Source: Monodelphis domestica | Taxonomy: Eukaryota; Chordata; Mammalia; Didelphimorphia; Didelphidae | Assembly: GCF_027887165.1 (NCBI RefSeq) | Contig: NC_077231.1 | Coordinates: forward strand, 129,738,487 to 129,802,486 | Length of the DNA: 64,000 nt | Reading direction: 5' to 3' | Shown: in pieces, positions 60,065-64,000 of the stretch | Layout: the number at the start of each line of letters is the position of its first letter | Position numbering within the stretch: the first letter of the stretch is position 1 | The notes under the pieces: generated by a model | Told to the model about the DNA's origin: nothing | Databases searched by the model: none | Seen by the model: the letters and a program-made list of their open reading frames with translations, nothing else | Translations under genes and position numbers: made by a program

Positions 60065-60749
60065 TTAAAAAAGAGGGAAATAAGAAAAACAAAACAACAA
60101 TAAAAAAATTTTTAAGAGACTCACTAAGTTAAAATGATATGTATCCCATGAGGTCATTGGTAACTCTTAAAAACTGTTGTTATCACCTGGGCAACTAGAA
60201 GAATTACACTTAGAGGGAACAGTGACAAACTACAAGACATAAATATGTATACAGATATATGTATGCATAAATACATATACATGTGTATATTTATATATAT
60301 ACAACTAGAGCTAAAAAAGAAATTAATACTAAAAGAAATGGGAAAAGAAACAAAAGGGGGTAAATTTATATGTCACAAAGAAGCTCATGGCAGGAAGGGG
60401 GAGAACATAAATACACTGGAAGGGTAAAGAGGTTGGAGATAGGAAATACTCAACTTTGACATGCATTGAAATTGACTCAAAGAGGGAAGAACAATCCAAT
60501 CCATTGGGGCAGAGAATAGATTTGCATCTTATAGGGGAGTAAAAGGGTAACAACATGGACTGGTGGGGAGGGAGAGGGTAGGGGGTAGTTTTAAAAAGAT
60601 TGCAAAGAAAATAAGGGGGGAATAAGAAGGAAGGGGATAGAAAGGGAAGTAAAATAAGGGTGGGAACTAGGGGGATTGAATAAAAACAAACATTGATGTA
60701 GAAGGAAATAGTGAAAGAAGAAAAGGCAGGACTAAGAGTAGAAATCAAA

Positions 60750-63700
60750 ATGCTGGGAAATACACAGCTGGCAATCATAACTCTGAATGTGAATGGAATG
60801 GACTCACCCATAAAATGCAAGTGAATAGCAGAGTGGATTAGAATCTCAAACCCTACCATATGCTGTCTATAAGAAACATACATGAGGAAGGTAGATATGC
60901 ATACAGTGAAAGTAAGAGGATAGAGCCAAATCTATTGGGCATCAACTGATAAAAAGAAGGCAGCAATCACAATCATGATATATGACAAAGCTAAAGTAAA
61001 AATAAATCTAGTTTAAAAAGATAGGGAAGGTAATTACATCCTGACAAAAGGCAGTATAAACAATGAGCAAATATCTATACTCAACATATATGCACGAAAT
61101 GGCATAGCATCCAAATTTCTAAAGGAGAAACTAGAGGAGCTCAAGGATGAAATAGATAGAAAAACTATACTTGAGGTAGACCTGAACCTTCCTTTATCTG
61201 AATTAGACAAATCAAACCAAAAAATAAATAAGAAAGAGGTAAGAGAAGTGAATGAAATCTTGGAAAAATTAGAGCTAGCAGACATGTGAAGAAAAATGAA
61301 TAGGGACAAAAAGGAATATATCTTCTCTTCAGTAGCACATGGTACATTCACAAAAATTGACCATGTATTGGGGCATAAAAACATGCCAAACAAGTGAAAA
61401 AGAGCAGAAATAATAAATACAACCTTCTCAGATCACAATGCAAAGAAAATAATAATGAGTAATGATATGTGTAGAGGTAAATCAAAAATTAATTAGAAAT
61501 TAAACAATACAATTCTCTAAAACTGGTTAGTCAAAGAACAAATCAACGAAACAATTAATAATTTCATTGAAGAAAATGACAATGATGAGACATCCTTTCA
61601 AAACAAATGGGATGCAGCCAAAGCAGTACTCGGGGGGGAAATTTATATCCTTGAGTTCATATATTAAGGAATTAGGGAGGGCAGAGGTCAATGAATTGGG
61701 CATGCAAATTAAAAAACTAGAAATTGAACAAATTAAAAATCCTCACATGAAGACTAAATTAGAGATCCTAAAAATCAAAGGAGAAATTAATAAAATTGAA
61801 AGTCAAAGAACTATTGATTTAATAAATAAGACTAGAAGCTGGTACTTTGAAAAAACAAATAAAATAGACAAAGTACTGGTCAGTCTAATTAAAAAAAAGG
61901 AAAGAAGAAAACCAAACTGACAGTATCCAAGATGAAAAGGGAGACCTCACCTCTAATGAAGAGGAAATTAAGACAATCATTAGAAACTATTATGCCCTAT
62001 TATATGGCAACAAATATGGCAATCTAGGTGATATAAAGGAATATTTACAAAAATATAAATTGCCTAGACTAACAGAGGAAGAAATAGATTACCTAAACAA
62101 CCCCATATCAGAAAAAGAAATTGAACAAGCCATCAAAGTACTCCCAAAGAAAAAATTACCAGGTCCAAATGGATACACAAATGAAATCTATCAAACATTC
62201 AAAGAACAACTAATCCCAATATCATACAAACTATTTGACAGAATAAGCAAAGAAAGAGTTCTACCAAATTCATTTTATGACACAAATATACTACTGATCC
62301 TAAAACCAGGCAGGTCAAAAAGAGAGAAAGAAAACTATAGACCTTTCTCCCTAATGAATATAGATGCAAAAATCTTAAATAGGATACTAGCAAAAACACT
62401 CCAGCAAGTCATCACAAGGGTTATTCACTATGACCATGTAGGATTCATACCAACAATTCAAGGATGGTTCAATATTAGGAAAACCATCTACATAATTGAC
62501 TATATTAACAAGCAAACCGACAAAAATCACATATTATCTCAATAGATGCAGAAAAAGCCTTTGATAAAATACACCACCACATTCCTATTGAAAACACTAG
62601 AAAGTATAGGAATAGAAGGGCCTTTCCTAAGAATAATAAACAGTATATATCTAAAACCTTCAGCAAACATCATCAGCAATGGGGATAAACTAGAAGCCTT
62701 CCCAATAAGTTCAGGAGTGAAACAAGGATGTCCATTATCACCTCTATTATTTAACATTGTACTAGAAACACTAGCAGTAGCAATTAGAGAAGAAAAAGAA
62801 ACTGAAGGTATTAAAATTGGCAATAAGGAGACCAAGCTATCACTCTTTGCAGATATGATGGTCTACTTAAAGAATCCTAGAGAATTAACCAAAAAGCTAG
62901 TCAAAATAATCAACAACTTTAGCAAAGTTGCAGGATACAAAATAAACCCGCATAAGTCATCAGCATCTCCTACCCATTTCAGCAGCAAGAATTAGAAAGA
63001 GAAATTTCATTTAAAATCACCCTAGACAATATAAAACACTTAGGAATCTATCTGCCAAGACAAACACAGGAACTATATGAACACAACTATGAAACACTCT
63101 CCACACAATTAAAACTAGATCTAAACAATTGGAAAAAAATCAACTGCTCATGGGTAGCATGAGCTAACATAATAAAAATAACAATCCTACTCCAATTTAT
63201 TTACTTATTTAGTGCCATACCCATTGAACTACCAAAAAAACTTTTTTACTGAAGTAGAAAAAAAATACAACAAAGTTCTTTTGGAAGAACAAAAGATCAA
63301 GGATATCCAGAGAAATAATGAAAAAAAAATGCAAAGGAAGGAGGACTTTCAGTCCCAGATCTCAAACTATACTATAAAGCAGGGGTCATCAAAACAATTT
63401 GGTACTGGCAAAGAGACAGAAAGGAGGATCAGTGGAATAGACTAGGGGTAAGTGACCTCAGCAAGACAGTCTATGATAAGCCCAAAGATCCCAATTTTGG
63501 GGACCAAAACCCACTATTTGATAAAAACTGCTGGGAAAATTGGAAGACATTATGGGAGATATTATGTTTGGATCAGCATTTCACACCCTACACCAAGATA
63601 AACTCAGAATGGGTGAATGACCTGAATATAAAGAAGGAAACTATAAGCAAATTAGGCAAACACAGAATGGTATACTTCTCAGATCTTTGGGAATGGAAAG

Positions 63701-64000
63701 ACTTTAAAACCAAGCAAAAGCTAGATAAAAATCCCAAAATGTAAAATCAATAATTTTGATTACATCAAATTTAAAAGTTTTTGTACAAACAAAACTAATG
63801 CAATCAAAATTAGAAGGGAAGCAACAAATTGGGAAACAATCTTCATTACAAAAACCTCTGAGAAAGAACTAATTACTCAAATTTATAAAGAGCTAAACCA
63901 ATTGTAAAAAAAAAAATCAAGCCATTCTCCAATTGATAAGGGCAAGGGACATGAATAGGCAATTTTCAGTTAAAGGAATCAAAACTATTAATAAGCACAT
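60750..64000 (+). pseudogene. L1 ORF2 (copy F), broken, runs off edge
   Basis: ATG at 60750 (MLGNTQLAIITLNVN…). The endonuclease half has stops, for example near 60823 and 61287. The RT region is open at 62060-62545 and 62546-62995. The catalytic motif reads FAD-MM (62846-62860): one codon of the FADD aspartate pair is deleted in frame, which by itself should abolish RT activity. The post-RT segment (about 63030-63700) is the part missing from copy B. Confidence 0.9.

Larger units (their letters stand above)
59436..64000 (+). mobile_element. LINE-1 copy F, 5'-truncated, 3' part beyond window
   Basis: L1 in plus orientation starting inside ORF1 at about 59436 and running through the inter-ORF spacer (60065-60749) and ORF2 (from 60750) to the window end. 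5' truncation fits normal L1 insertion. The 3' end and target duplication lie outside. ORF2 includes the block that copy B lacks. Confidence 0.95.

Noticed and set aside
55800-64000. Further upstream PLCZ1 exons
   Set aside because: I searched by eye for the preceding C2-domain exon on the minus strand and found none; the region is AT-rich intron plus Tigger and L1 sequence.

Overview
The window looks like gene-poor mammalian DNA, most probably marsupial. The evidence is the repeat content: a LINE-1 family with a ~1 kb ORF1 and a ~0.7 kb inter-ORF spacer, tRNA-derived CORE-SINEs starting like GGCAGCTAGGTGGCTCAGTG, abundant L2/MIR and an L3/CR1 relic. Two exons of a mammal-specific gene are also present. 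This assignment comes from recognition, not a search. There is no bacterial, phage or CRISPR content, and nearly all long reading frames are decayed transposons or their antisense shadows.

Layout. 1-4240: minus-strand L1 (A), running off the left edge. 4241-13084: old L2/MIR/SINE debris, a solo LTR (9028-9729) with a duplicated U3 segment, an LTR-like insert (10089-10789), and a ~900 bp GGAGA pentanucleotide array lying inside a SINE. 13085-31675: a decayed gammaretrovirus-like provirus (gag, pro, RT, RNase H, start of integrase, 3' LTR). It is split twice: by a 6.66 kb L1 (B, 14164-20823, 15 bp target-site duplication) and by a ~6 kb non-L1 segment (23212-29191, 11 bp duplication, A-rich 3' end). 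The second segment carries C2H2 zinc-finger relics on both strands. 31676-35103: old repeats including L3/CR1. 35116-37924 and 38462-43252: two more minus-strand L1s (D and E) with 12 and 14 bp duplications. 43253-50541: intergenic sequence with a palindromic MITE, a Tigger-type end, and MIR/L2.

50542-55799 holds the one credible host gene: the last two coding exons of a phospholipase C on the minus strand, best matched to PLCZ1 (sperm PLC zeta). The splice sites are intact, the codon joins correctly across the ~5 kb intron, and a polyadenylation signal follows closely. Its intron is filled with SINE, L2 and a hAT-type MITE. Upstream exons must lie beyond 64000. 55800-64000 is the preceding intron or flank, with a Tigger-like transposon (58324-59237) and a plus-strand L1 (F) running off the right edge.

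No new multi-gene system is visible. The points most worth checking are the PLCZ1 3' end, the 6 kb non-L1 insert with its antisense unspliced zinc-finger exon, the ~200 bp repeat units in the 5' UTR of L1 copy B, and the nested insertion chronology, which target-site duplications make readable.
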